From: Artocarpus heterophyllus
Taxonomy: Eukaryota > Streptophyta > Magnoliopsida > Rosales > Moraceae
Assembly (NCBI GenBank): GCA_025403435.1
Contig: CM046341.1
Location: 21,103,460-21,167,459 of the forward strand
Reading direction: 5' to 3'
DNA length: 64,000 bases
Shown: piece by piece, positions 13,044 to 25,700 of the stretch
Layout: every line of letters starts with the position of its first letter
Position numbering within the stretch: the stretch's first letter is position 1
Notes under the pieces: generated by a model
Told to the model about the DNA's origin: nothing
Databases searched by the model: none
The model's input: only the letters and a program-made list of their open reading frames with translations
Program-made: the position numbers and the translations under genes

Positions 13044-15065
13044 TGTTGGACATGTATGCCTTAAAAGTGTAAAAATATAATATATTTTTGGAGACATTTT
13101 TATCAATAAAGAATTTATTTATTATTCATATACCAAATTATTGTCATCTTTACGTTCATATTTGTTGAATGTATGATAAGCAAACAAAAGTCTGAAACTG
13201 TCGGTCTAAACCTTTAAGAATTGGGCATATGATGGACAGATTATGCGGAAGACACGATTCTTAAGGTGACGGTCTAGGTCATAAGATCCGTGATCGAGGG
13301 AATAAAGTTTGGCACTTTATTCATGTAAAGATTGTTATGTTGTCTATATCCCTAATAGGAGATGGTTTGTTTTGGCCATCGGAGATAGACTCTGCGAATA
13401 GAAACATTGGCACATTGTCATAGGTGATGATGTGTTGGATTGGGGCATAAAGTGAATTGATTTAGATTAATAGTTCTATCTTGGCAAATCAATTTACTTT
13501 AGACAATCATATGTATTGTATCTTAATCTTGCGATGAATAATGGACCCGATGTGTTGACTGATGTCTTTTGATGTACCAAAGAGTGACATCCACATTTTA
13601 ATAGTGGAACACATGCAGGTAAGTTGGAGGCATGACTCTTAATAGTGTAAACCTTTTATTCATAGATATGGAATCTATAACTGATCTCTGGGAGTAGTTG
13701 ATATCCTTTTATATGCGTTATTCTATAATTGGAAAACTAGAGCACTCAACCATTTGAATACATAGGTATAACCGAATGGCATACCGTCTTTGGATGGTAA
13801 GTTTTTCAATGGTGAGATAATGAAACGTAAGATAAAAATAATCGAGAAGGTAAGACAGAACTTGTCCTTAAGCCGATTATGGATAATCCTATGGGGATAT
13901 GATACATTATGATATGTCATGGAGACTTAGCTATACGGGCTTCGTAATTCTATCTGGTTTGAGAGTGCAGCTCTAAGCTTTTAGTGGAGTAGCATTAGAG
14001 TTGATAATTATAAAATGTATATCTGGCATATTGGGTTTCATAATTATCGAGAGCTTAAAATATATAGGTCCATTAGGTCCCCTTTGCTAGCTCAAAAAAA
14101 TTCTGTAACAATACGGCGTGCTTTTTCAATAATTAGTGACTTGTGTCAAATTATTAGATTGGTTGAAAATTTGATAGGATCGGATAATTTATGTCATTTA
14201 TTGGTTGAATTAATTTTGTTAAAATTAATTCAAGATAAACTTGTTGAATTATTGGGATCGAATAATTCATGTCTGTTTATCGATTGGATTAATTTTGAAT
14301 AAATTAATTCAAGATAAACTTGTTGAATTATCAAGAATATTTATTTTTCTAGAGATTATCGAGATATGACTGTTTTAATTAGATAACTTCTCTATTTGGT
14401 TATTTGAATTAAAATTGAGGCTCTATCCCAAGAATCTTAGGTGGAAAATAAAGATTTGTAGGGATCATTTATCGAAAGTTCGGCAGGCCGATCTTTAAGT
14501 TCGGCCTGCCGATGGAGTAAGTTCGATAGGCCAATCTACCAATTCGGCATGCCTACCGAGCGATAAAAGAATCACGTGTTTTCACGCGGATCTTATCCAA
14601 TATTGATCCTGATGTGATTCTGATTTAAATTTTTGAGGCCTTATCTAATAAGAACTGACTCCTAGGCCGAACCTTTGTAAAAAGGGGAGTGAAACTCATT
14701 ATTATTTAGATCAGTTGAGAAATCTAAATTGAGACTCTGCAACTCCCCGAAGAGCTATTGTTCACAAATCACGAACTATAGCCTTAGATTTTTCTCAATT
14801 GATTGGAAGGAGAGTTATCTGGTGAAAGAGCTGTACGAGTGTGCCCACTCACACACCAGTCGTAGATAGAGAATAGCAAAGAAGACTAGTTGGTTGAGGC
14901 TCTTCTTCTAAAATGTTATACTCTTCACGGATTGCGGGAGCTTTTCTACATTTATGAGGTTAGTAAGATATGGTTAATTTATGCTTATAGTATGTCAAAT
15001 TTGTGTTTTGAAAAATACTCTGGTATAAAAATTTTAAAATTCCACTGTATACTATTTTTCCAACA
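13044..15065 (+). repeat. Solo LTR of the E family
   Basis: TGTTGGACATG...TTTCCAACA, 2022 bp, flanked by perfect 5-bp duplications CTAAA (13039-13043 and 15066-15070). No internal region follows; the next base pairs are ordinary flank with no primer binding site. The duplications show a single insertion whose two LTRs recombined and deleted the interior. It has four array units with cores at 14482, 14503, 14525 and 14546. Its divergence from E4 shows it is among the older family members. Confidence 0.93.
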
Positions 15066-15368
15066 CTAAAGTCGTCCACCTGCGTCTTCTTTCTACCTTC
15101 TTACAATTTTCTTTCAAAAATTTGGATTATTTACCTTTTTTATATTTGTGTTTTTAGTTTATTAAAAATTAATATATTTTTGCTTTTTAGTCTTATCAAA
15201 TGTATAAAATTTAATATACAAATTTATCTCTATTTTTATCAACCGTTAATTTTGAAAAAATAAACCCTCAAATGAAAAATAAGAAAACTTCAAAAACTTA
15301 AAAAAAAAAAACTTTTAGACTAAAAGTTTTGAATTCAAAAATATCCAAAATACCATCAAAAGTGAGCT
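15066..15368. other. Short spacer between solo LTR and gypsy LTR
   Basis: Begins with the target duplication CTAAA. The rest is AT-rich with no motif I recognise. It is probably the DNA into which the gypsy element inserted; the five bases before the gypsy LTR are GAGCT. Confidence 0.55.
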
Positions 15369-17234
15369 TGTGATGCCCCGGGGAGTGGGTCAGTAAATTT
15401 TGGATAAAAAAGATGAAAATAAGGTAAATAAAGAAAAAGTAAGTGAATAGTCTTGAAAGTAAATAAATATCATCGACGGTCACCATCACATGAATGCCAC
15501 GAAGGTGTGGCTAAGATCTTATCCTCATTCACCATCATGTAGATGTTTACCATGAAGGTGGATAAGTAAATAAAATACAAATCATATCATTAATACAAAA
15601 TCATTGAAAATCATCGTCTTTGAAATAAATGACATAGTAGGACTCACAAAGACAAAAATGACATTGACAGCGACATCGGGACAAGTTGTACAATACATGC
15701 ATCATACCACAGTTCCGTAGAAAATATCATTTCTACCCAAAGAGCCAGGTTTCGATCCTAGAACCTTCCTTCCTCTTTAAACCTAGAAGGGGGATTTTTT
15801 TTAAAAAAAAAGGAGAACATGAGTGGAAGACTCAGTAGGATAATTGTTTAAAAACAAGTTATTTTAAAATAGTAATTAAAAACAGAGAATTGTTCACAAA
15901 TATTCTAATTGAAATAAATCTCAAAGTCTTAATAAATCAATAAAAACACTTACTCGAAAGCAACTTGATAAAGCATCGTCATATAGGTTTTGAAAATCTG
16001 AAAGGAATATCAAAATACAATTCTTCAAAAAAAATCAAAAACTAAAATCATTCTTAAAAGGAAACATTTAAGAAATAAACTTCGGCCAAAACAATCTAAA
16101 AGGGACTGCCAAAGAAAGGGATAGGAATATCCTACCTTAATTTGAAATTCCAAAAACGTAAGCTCCAATCAACATTCAAGAGCTTAAAAATTGTATTTAA
16201 AATCAGAAATTAATTTCAACAAATATCATTATGTTAATTTAATTGTCAATGCACATTTTGACTCAAAATAATCATAACTCAAAATCTTAATCCTTTTTGA
16301 AACATTTCGGAATCATTAATCATTTAAAACCAGAAGTAAAAAATACAATTTTCAAAGTTTACAGTTGGCCTGCCGAACTATTACAGTTCGACCTGCCGAA
16401 GATATAAATCCGGCCTGCCAAACTTCTTGAATCCAGCATGCAAAATTTTGAGTTCGGCCTGCCGAATTTGAAAAATCTAGGGACCTGAAACTTTGAGTCT
16501 TGACCTTTCCAAGCTCAAAAATCTAATTTTAAACCTATTTTCTCAATCCTAGAGCATGAAAATCACATAGAAAGCATAGAAAATCATAATAGAACAAATT
16601 TAAATCATTTTCTCTAAATTTAAACTCAATTTCACAATAGATTTGAAAATCCAAGAAAAATGTCAAAACTTGTTTAAATTGATTTTATCTCAAATAAAGC
16701 TTAACTTCATTGTAAAACAATTACTACAAACTCAGATTAAATATTATTTAAGCTCATCAAAGTTCGGATTCAACAATCAAAGAAAGATTGAAAATTTGAA
16801 AATAAAACCTTGAAATTTTAAAGAAAAAGAGAAAGCTAACCTTTAATGGCATTTTTGGATGAAAAACTTAATGGATTGAACTCATTTCCATCTTCAAATT
16901 AGTAGAAATAAAGCTTTGAAATCGAAATTTTTAGAGAGAAAGAGAGAGAGAGCTGAGCATGAGAGAAAGAGAGAGGAAGATGGAGAGAGCGTGAAAAATG
17001 AGGAAAGAAAAGAGAGAGGGAAAAATAAAGGGGTCAAGGGCATTTTTGTAAATATAAAAAATATATGGTATAAAAATAATATTTGGTATTTTAAGAACTG
17101 AAAATCAAAATTTTAAAAGTAACAAATGAAATAAAATCTTAAATGACCAAAATTAACATTAAATTTACACTTGACACACTTAACAATTAAACTTAACATA
17201 ATTAATCCCACTTTAAAGTTCAGGGATGTCAACA
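15369..17234 (-). repeat. Ty3/gypsy 3' LTR
   Basis: Bounded by TGTGATGCCCCGG on the left and GGGATGTCAACA on the right, so in element orientation it runs TGTTGACATCCC...GGGGCATCACA. This is the terminal style of many plant Ty3/gypsy LTRs. It is about 1866 bp. It holds a purine-rich GA tract (about 16930-17030) and the 21-23 bp palindromic array at 16361-16470. The partner LTR is not visible, so the borders rest on terminal motifs and on abutting pol. Confidence 0.72.
16361..16470. repeat. 21-23 bp palindromic array in the gypsy LTR
   Basis: Five degenerate units with cores at 16367 (GGCCTGCC), 16390 (GACCTGCC), 16412 (GGCCTGCC), 16435 (AGCATGCA) and 16456 (GGCCTGCC). The steps are 23, 22, 23 and 21 bp. 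The flanks (CAGTTCG...CGAA) match the array in the copia LTRs and leader. Confidence 0.85.
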
Positions 17235-17259
17235 TTGGCCAACTACACATCAACCCAAT

Positions 17260-18777
17260 TCTCTTGATCTAAAGGGACAACCCAAGTTGTAGCCATGAGA
17301 GTCACCAAGTAACCAAAGCATGACATCTGCCACTTGATTTGCCTTCCCTAAGTGATAGAGGATTTCACAACCATAGTCTTTGACTAATTCTGACCACCTT
17401 TGTTACCTCATATTCAATTCCTTATAAGAAAAGAAGTACTTTAAACTCCGATGGTCGGTGTAGATTTTACATTGAATTCCATACAAGTGGTGTCTCCAAA
17501 TTTTCAATGCAAAAACTACCGTCGCCAATTCAAGATCGTGAGTAGGATAGTTCTTCTCATAGTCCTTTAGTTGTGTCAAAGCATATGCAATCACTCTACC
17601 ATTTTGCATTAGACTGCATCGAGTCCTATTTTCAAAGCGTCGCTGTATATGACAAATCCCTCTTTGCCTTTTGGAATTGCTAAAATTGGAGCCAAGGTTA
17701 GCCTTTTCTTTAGTTCTTAGAGACTCTTTTTGCAATTGTCTGTCCACTCGAACGTCTTCGTTTTGCGAGTCAGGTTGGTGAGCAGTGAAGCTATCTTAGA
17801 GAAACCTTCCACAAAGTTCTGGTAATACCCAGCCAAACCTAAGAAGCTTTTCATCTCGCTTGTATTCTTGGGCTGGTTCCAATTGAGAATAGCTTCAATT
17901 TTAGTCAGATCTACCATAATTCCTTCCTTAAAGACAACGTGACCTAGAAAAGACACATGGTTAAGCCAAATTTCACACTTAGAGAATTTGGCATACAATT
18001 GATGCCTTTTCACATTCTCAAGCACAATTCTTAAGGGTTCCTCATGCTTTTCTTGACTCTTTGAATATACAAGGATGTCGTCGATAAACACTATAACAAA
18101 TTTATTGAGGTAGTTCTTGAACACCCAATTCATCAAGTCCATGAATGCTACAGGGGCATTTGTTAGGCCAAAAGGTATAACCATAAATTTATAATGACCG
18201 TACCTCTATCTAAAAGCTATCTTTGAAATGTCTCCTTCCTTTATCCTTAGTTGATGGTACCCTGACTACAAATCAATCTTTGAAACACTAAAACACCTTT
18301 TAACTGATCGAATAAATGATCGATCCTTCGTAGTGGATCCTTATTCTTTATTGTAACTTTGTTCAGTTCTCGATAATTGAAGCAGAGTCGCATAGAGCCA
18401 TCCTTTTTTTTTTCACAAATAGAACTGGAGCTTCCCATGGAGAATGACTAGGCTGAATGAAACCTCTTTTGAGAAGCTCTTTTAGTTAAGTGTCTAGTTC
18501 CTTCAATTCCACTGGGTCCATCATGTATGGTGCCTTGAAAATTGGATTTGTACCTGGTGTGAGCTTGATTTCGAATTCAATCTCCCTTTCTAGAGGTAAA
18601 AGGGGTAGACTTCAGAAAATACTTCTAGAAATTTCTTAACCACTAGAACACATTTAACATCTACTTTTTCTTTCTAGCTATTATCTATAATGTTTGCTAG
18701 ATAACCCATCCATCCACTAGCCAGTAAATTCTTCGCCTCCATAGCTGACAGAAACATTCTTGGCTTCTTCCTTGGTT
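17260..18777 (-). pseudogene. Ty3/gypsy reverse transcriptase and RNase H, broken
   Basis: Reading from 18777 leftwards: protease-RT linker (AMEAKNLLASG), then RT with [35 protein letters not shown] and the catalytic FIDDILVYS (FIDD at 18088-18077). Next is the connection region ([30 protein letters not shown]), then RNase H ([24 protein letters not shown]). Several frameshifts and stops break the frame, for example near 18240 and 18480. Coding similarity ends about 25 bases before the LTR, so integrase has been lost. E2 inserted exactly at its upstream edge. Confidence 0.9.
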
Positions 18778-20794
18778 TGTTAGACATGTATGCTCTAAGG
18801 AGTAAAAATGTAATACATTTTTGGAGACATTTTTATCAATAAAGAATTTATTCATTTATATATACCAAATATTGTCCTCTTTACGTTCATATTTGTTGAA
18901 TGTATGATAAGCAAACAGTAGTCTGAGACTGTCAGTCTAAACCTTAAGAATTGGGCATATGATGGGATGATTATGCGGTAGACACGATTCTTAAGGTGAT
19001 GGTCTAAAACATATGATCTGCAATCGAAGGAATAAAGTTGGGCGCTTTATTCATGTAAAGATTGTTATGTTGTCTATATCCCTTTTGGGAGATGGTTTGT
19101 CTCGACCATCGGAGTTGGACTCCGTGAATAGAAACATTGGCGCGTTGTCATAGTTGACGATGTGTTCGATCGGGACATAAAGTGAATTGATTTGGATTAA
19201 TAATTCTGTCTCGGCAAATCGATTCACTTTAGACAATCATTTGTATTGTATCTTAATCCTGAGATGAATAATAGGCCCGTTGTCTTGACTTGTGTCTTTT
19301 GATGTACCAATGGGTGACTCCCACATCTCTATAGTGGCATGCATGCCGGTACTTTGGAGGCATGACTCTTGATAGCGTAGACTTGTTATTCATAGATATG
19401 GAATCCATAGCTCCTCTTTAGGAGTAATGATATCCTCTTATATGCGTTGTCCTGTAATTGGAAAACTGGAGCGCTCAACCATTTGGATACATAGGTGTAA
19501 CCGAATGGTATACTATCTTTGGATGGTATGTTTTCTAATGGTGAGACAATGGAACGTAAGATAAAAATAATCGAGAAGGTAAGACAGAACTTGTCCTTAA
19601 GCCGATTATGGATGATCATATGGGGATGCGATACACTATGATATGTCATGGAGACTTAGCTACACGAGCTTCGTAATTCTATAAAGTTCGAGAGTGCAGG
19701 TCCAAGCTTTTAGTGGAGTAGCGTTGGAGTTGATAATTATGAAATGTATATCTAGGATATTGGGTTTCATAATTATCATGAGCTTGAACTTTATAGGTCC
19801 ATTTTGGTCCCCTTTGCTAGCTCACAAAATCCTGTAACGACACGGCGTGCTTTTCCAATAATTGGTGACTTATGTCGGATTTATCAGATTGGTTTAAAAT
19901 TTATAAGAATCAAATAATTCATGTCTGTTTATCGGTTGAATTAATTATGTAAGAAAATTAGTTCAAGATGAACTTGTTGAATTATTGCTTTCGGGTAATT
20001 CTTGTCTGTTTATCGGTTGTTTTAATTTTGGACAATTAGAACAAGATAAACTTATAGAATTATTGTGAATTAATTTTTTTTCTTAGAGATTATCGTGATA
20101 AAGTTTGTTTTGATCAGATATCTTTTCTATTGGGATATTTGAATCAAAACTGAGACTTTATCCTTTAGAATCTTGGGTGGAAAATAAAAGATTCGCGGAG
20201 ATTTTTTCTCGGCAGTTCGGCCTGCCGGATGACGTGTTCGGCCTACCTATCAGAAAGTTCGGCCTGCCGACCGACGACAGTTAAGATTACGCGTTTTCAC
20301 GCGGATCTTATCAGATATTGATCCGAACTTGATTCTGTTTCGATTTTTGAGACCTAATCTGATATGGACTGACCCTAGGACCAATAGGTATAAAAAGGGA
20401 GTGAGTCTAATGATTTACTCAGATCAATTTGAGAGATTAAGAGTGATACTCTTCTAGTGAGCATCTGAAAAACTCCCTGAAAGCTTTTGTTCACAAATCA
20501 CGAACACTAGCTGTGGGTTCTCTCTGTTGGTTGGAAGGAAGGAGAGTCACCGGTGGAAGAGCTGTACGTGTGAGCCCACACTCACTCTAGTTGTGGATAG
20601 AGAATAGCAAAGAAGATCAGTTGGTTGAGGCTCTTCTGGAACGTTACTTCTCTACACAGGTTGCGGAGGTTCTTTGGCACACTAAGATTAGTAAGATCTG
20701 TTTAATTTATACATATAACATGTCAAACTTGTGTTTTGGAAAATACTCTGATGAAATTTTTTTTAAAATTTCGCTGCGCACTTTGTTTCCAACA
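18778..20794 (+). repeat. E2 5' LTR
   Basis: 2017 bp. TATA box TATAAAAA at 20389-20396. Three array units upstream, with cores at 20219, 20240 and 20261. Confidence 0.95.
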
Positions 20795-22702
20795 ATTGGT
20801 ATTAGAGCCGAGGTTTTTACATAAATTTGCAAGTTTGTGATCATGTTATATACATAAATTTTGTGATCTTAATCTCTCCAATGCTTGAATTAAATTTTAT
20901 AGAGAGATGGCACTCTAGGTTTCTATATAATATATATGTTGTCATGGATTATGTGGTGAATGTTTATTAATTAATTATGGTTGATTAAATTGTTGTTTAA
21001 TTATTTATTAATTAATTAATACCGGTTATGGTTCCTTAGAGGTTAGAATGTGTATCTAGGTTTTTCATGTAATTAGATGGCGGACTATCATCTCCGTCTA
21101 GGAATTGTTATTTAATTTTTAATTTGTAAGAATTTTATAATTAAATAATTATTTGGAGAAGACGGAACGAGAAGTCGGATCTTAAAGATTGATGATGGTG
21201 CCTCTAGGTATTTCCTGTGTCTCTAATTTTATGTTTTTGAATTGTTGAAAATAAAATTGATGATTTGCATTGAAATTGTATTTTCTGGATTAAGGTTTCT
21301 TCTGCTCGGTCGGCATGCTGGACCTCACAGTTCGGCAGGCCGAAGGTCACAAATCGACCGGCCGGACGTACAGTTCAGCAAGCCGACAGTGGGGCAGAAA
21401 TTTTGGTGCTCTGTCGGCAGGCCGAACCACCATGATCGGTAGACCGATCACCCAGATCGGACTACCGACCGAGAGCTGCCAGGTGTCCAAAAAAGGTGCA
21501 ATTTTTCCATTGCAGTTTTAATTTTATTTTTGGGACAATTCTGAGAAACATGAAATTTGGATATGACCGGAAATATGAAGTGTTCGATTCATATGGGATT
21601 GAAGACTTGAAGATGGATATTACATGAAGAAGGATACAGCTTGAGGATTCAAGGATGAAGAATCGATAAATGTCTCGATTATTCTCTTGTAATCTTAGTT
21701 TTCTATTCTCTAGGGTGGAACCATAATATTACGGTTATTATTATTATGTTTGTAGCTTTGCTTGATTGCTTTGCTTGTCTGCATTATAATATGATTTACC
21801 ATGTATATTGACAACATGTCATATAGAATAGGGAGTGCCGCTCATATTAAAATTGTTCTTGCATAATTTTAAAATAAAACCTTGACTTCAAAAGATTGAG
21901 TGGGAGAAGGTTTTCGAAGAGAGAACCTAAGGCCTCCATCGTTGGTCCATAGGAAGAACATGGTGGTCCTGACCCCTAGGAAGGGATTTTAGTATGATTT
22001 ATAGTTGCACACCCCTAGGTGGTGATTGTAAATCGTGGATAAAATATTGAAACGGTGGTTATACACTCATGTTAATTTTATTATTAACCTCTCCTAGGAG
22101 CTCTGTTAATAAAATTAATGGCAATCATATACCAAACATAAGCAAACATATATAATAATTTAGTAAGATAACACAATCATGTAAAATTATACAAATGTGT
22201 TTATGTGTCAAAACCTTGAAAATATCACAACCTTACAACGATAATTCCCAACTCAGAATTCAAAAAGCTCCTAGGGGAGTCATGCCAAATTCAATTAGGA
22301 ACACGGATCCCCTCCTGATTAATATATGCCATCCAGGACCCGTATGATCCAGCATATACTAATAATCGTTTTCTTGGCCATTAATTTTATTAACAGAGCT
22401 CCTAGGAGAGGTTAATAATAAAATTAACGGCCAAGGAAACGATTATTAGTATATGCTGGATCATACGGGTCCTGGATGGCATATATTAATCAGGAGGGGA
22501 TCCGTGTTCCTAATTGAATTTGGCATGACTCCCCTAGGAGCTTTTTGAATTCTGAGTTGGGAATTATCGTTGTAAGGTTGTGATATTTTCAAGGTTTTGA
22601 CACATAAACACATTTGTATAATTTTACATGATTGTGTTATCTTACTAAATTATTATATATGTTTGCTTATGTTTGGTATATGATTCTTTATTGTAGATTG
22701 AA
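20795..22702 (+). other. E2 5' leader with PBS and palindromic array
   Basis: The PBS TGGTATTAGAGCC (20797-20809) carries one change (C to T) from the usual TGGTATCAGAGCC, which should weaken pairing with initiator tRNA-Met. The GC-rich array lies at about 21305-21475. Compared with E4, sequence between the first and second CCTAGG hairpins is deleted (near 21985-21995). The 3' third is rearranged by the inverted duplication at 22071-22685. Confidence 0.88.
22071..22685. repeat. Inverted duplication in the E2 leader (X-Y'-X'-Y)
   Basis: In E4 this stretch reads X then Y. In E2 it reads X (22071-22119), reverse complement of Y (22123-22379), reverse complement of X (22380-22428), then Y (22429-22685). 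The 257-bp Y arms are nearly identical and separated by only 49 bp. An RNA from E2 would fold into a very long hairpin just before gag. Template or strand switching during reverse transcription is the simplest cause. Confidence 0.93.
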
Positions 22703-25700
22703 ATGTCTAAAAACGCTTTATCATTGATACTTGACAAAAACCAATTAACCGGTGAGAACTATAACGATTGGAAACGGAACCTGGACATCGTCCTTTCCTT
22801 TGAGAAACTGAAATATGTACTGACAACTCCTTGTCCTCCCGAGCCTACGGGAGACTCAAGTAATGAGCAATTCCAACCGTACGATCGCTGGAAAGATGCT
22901 AATGATCAGGCCCGCTGCTATGTTTTGGCTAGCATGAACAATGTGCTGCAGGCTCAACATCAGGATTATGAGACTACGAAGCAGATCTTGGATAATCTTG
23001 AGGACATGTTTGGAGGCCAAGCCATAACAAAGCGGCAAGGGGCGCTTCGGAAACTCTTAAACTGTAGACAGAGACCGGGGACATCTGTAAAGGAGCATAT
23101 GATGTTGGTCATGGGTTACCTCGTTGAGGCTCAAACCAATGGACCGACATCGATGCTGAAACTCAGATGACTATGGTCTTTGAGACTCTGTCTAAGGAAT
23201 TTATTCCATTTAGAGCTACTTTCAATTTGAGCAATAGACGGGATATGACCTTGACAGAACTAATGAAACAGTTACAGGAGTTTGAACTGCTGATCAGGGA
23301 GTCTCCTGCTGGTGGAGAGGCCAATATAGTAGCTGCTTCTGGTTCCAATCCTAACTCTGGGAATGGAAAGAAGCAACGGGCCAAGAGTGGTAAGTCTTCT
23401 ATTCCTGTTGCTACCAAGAGCAAGAAGAAGAAGAAGAAGAACCCAAAGAAGCTTAAGTGCTTCTTCTGTGGTAAGGTCGGGCATATAAAGAAGCATTGCA
23501 AGGACTTCCTTTCCAAGGGAGGTAGGTGTGATCTTCTATATTTAGAAACTTGTTTGGTTGAGGAATCCAGTGACATTTGGGTCATAGATTCCGGTGCAAC
23601 TAATCATGTTTGTGTTTCTCTGCAGGGATTCAAAGAAACGAGAAGTCTACTTCATGAAGACTTAACGCTTCGGATGGGCGATGGATCCTTGGTCTCAGCG
23701 GAAGCAGTGGGAGATGTCCATCTTTATTTTGATAATTATAGGAGTTTAATTTTGCGAGATTGTTTTTATGTTCCTAAATTTAAAAGGAATTTAATTTCTG
23801 TATCTTCTTTATTTAAAGACTCCTACGTGGTATCTTTTAATGAAAAAGTGGTGATTCGTAAAAACAAATCTTTTATCTGTTCTGGATGGATGCAAAATAA
23901 TCTATATTTTATCAAACCTAAGATGGACTTATTGCTTAATGCTGAGATAAATGATAATGACTCAAAAAGACTTAAAACTTCTCACTCTAATAAGACTTAT
24001 CTTTGGCATTTGCGCCTCGGCCATATTAACATGAATAGGATTCAAAGGTTGGTAAGGGATGGACCTTTAAGTCACTTAAAGGTGGAATCTATACCTCAAT
24101 GTGAGTCTTGTTTGGAGGGTAAAATGACCAAAAGACCATACGGGTCTAAGGGCAATAGGGCCGAAGGGGTTCTAGAACTACTGCATAGTGATGTTTGCGG
24201 ACCGGTGAACATCCGGGCACGAGGAGGGTATGAGTACTTCGTCACTTTTATTGACGATTACTCAAGATATGGGTATGTGTACCTAATGCACCACAAAAGC
24301 GAAACTTATGATAAGTTCAGGGAGTTTTGGGATGAAGTGGAAAAGCAATTGGGTAAACCCATAAAGGCACTTCGATCGGATCAAGGTGGAGAATACCTTT
24401 CTGATGAGTTCTTGGGACACTTGTTAGAGAATGGGATTTTATCCCATTTGACTGCGCCGGGCACTCCGCAGCAGAATGGCGTAGCGGAGAGAAGGAATAG
24501 GACTTTGTTGGACATGATTCGGTACATGATGAGTTATTCATCATTGCCTTTGTCCTTTTGGGGATATGCACTACAAACCGCATGTTATCTTTTGAACAAT
24601 GTGGCTTCAAAATCGGTCCCTAAAACTCCTCACGAGTTGTGGACAAGACGGAAGACATCCTCAAACCATATTCGCATATAGGGATGTCCAGCTCATGTCC
24701 TGTTTAAGGATCCGAATAAGTTGGAAGCACGTTCAGAAGTTTGCGTGTTTGTAGGATATCCAAAAGGGACTAAAGGGGGTTATTTTTATAACCCAAAGGA
24801 AAATAAAGTCGTGGTTTCAACTAATGCAACCTTCCTTGAGGAGAGTTTCATAAACGACTTTAAACCTCGAAGCAAAGTGGTGCTTGAGGAGTTAAGGGGT
24901 GATCCGTTTACTCCGGAGGTTTCGAGTGAAACCATTCTGATCAGTGTAGAAAAAGCAAACAAACCTGAACAACAACCTCAGGGGCTTCGGCGTAGTGGGA
25001 GGATCGGGTGTCAACCTGAGAGGTATATGTTCAATAGGGAAGTCTTTTTGGCTGAACCGAATGAACATGACAGGGATCCTTATACTTACGCAGAAGCTAT
25101 GGAGGATGTTGATTCAAGATTCTGGACAGAGGCCATGAACATAGAGATGAAGTCTATGGAGACTAATCAGGTCTGGGAGCTTGTGGATCTTCCTGAAGGG
25201 GTAAAACCCATAGGGTGTAAGTGGATCTACAAGAGGAAAAGAGGAGTGGATGGAAAGGTCGAAACCTTTAAGGCTAGACTGGTAGCTAAGGGTTATACGC
25301 AAAAGGAAGGAATCGATTATGAGGAAACCTTTTCGCCTGTAGCCATGCTTAAGTCCATCTGGATTCTCTTGTCCATAGCTGCCGCTCTCGACTACGAGAT
25401 TTGGCAGATGGATGTCAAGACGGCTTTTCTGAATGGCTATCTTGATGAGTCCATTTATATGGAACAACCAGACGGGTTCAAGGTCGCGGGTCAAGAGGGT
25501 AAGGTTTGTCAGCTGCTAAAGTCAATTTATGGACTTAAGCAGGCTTCTCGTTCTTGGAGCATAAGATTTGATCAAGTGATCAAGACTTATGGGTTCTCAC
25601 AAAATGTGGATGAACCATGTGTTTACAAACACATTAAGAATGGGAAGGTGGTTTTTCTACTACTCCATGTAGATGACATCCTGCTAATTGGCAATGACGT

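Noticed and set aside
16916..17101. 61-codon Arg/Glu-rich open frame
   Set aside because: It is a low-complexity GA tract within the gypsy LTR and is on the strand opposite to the element.
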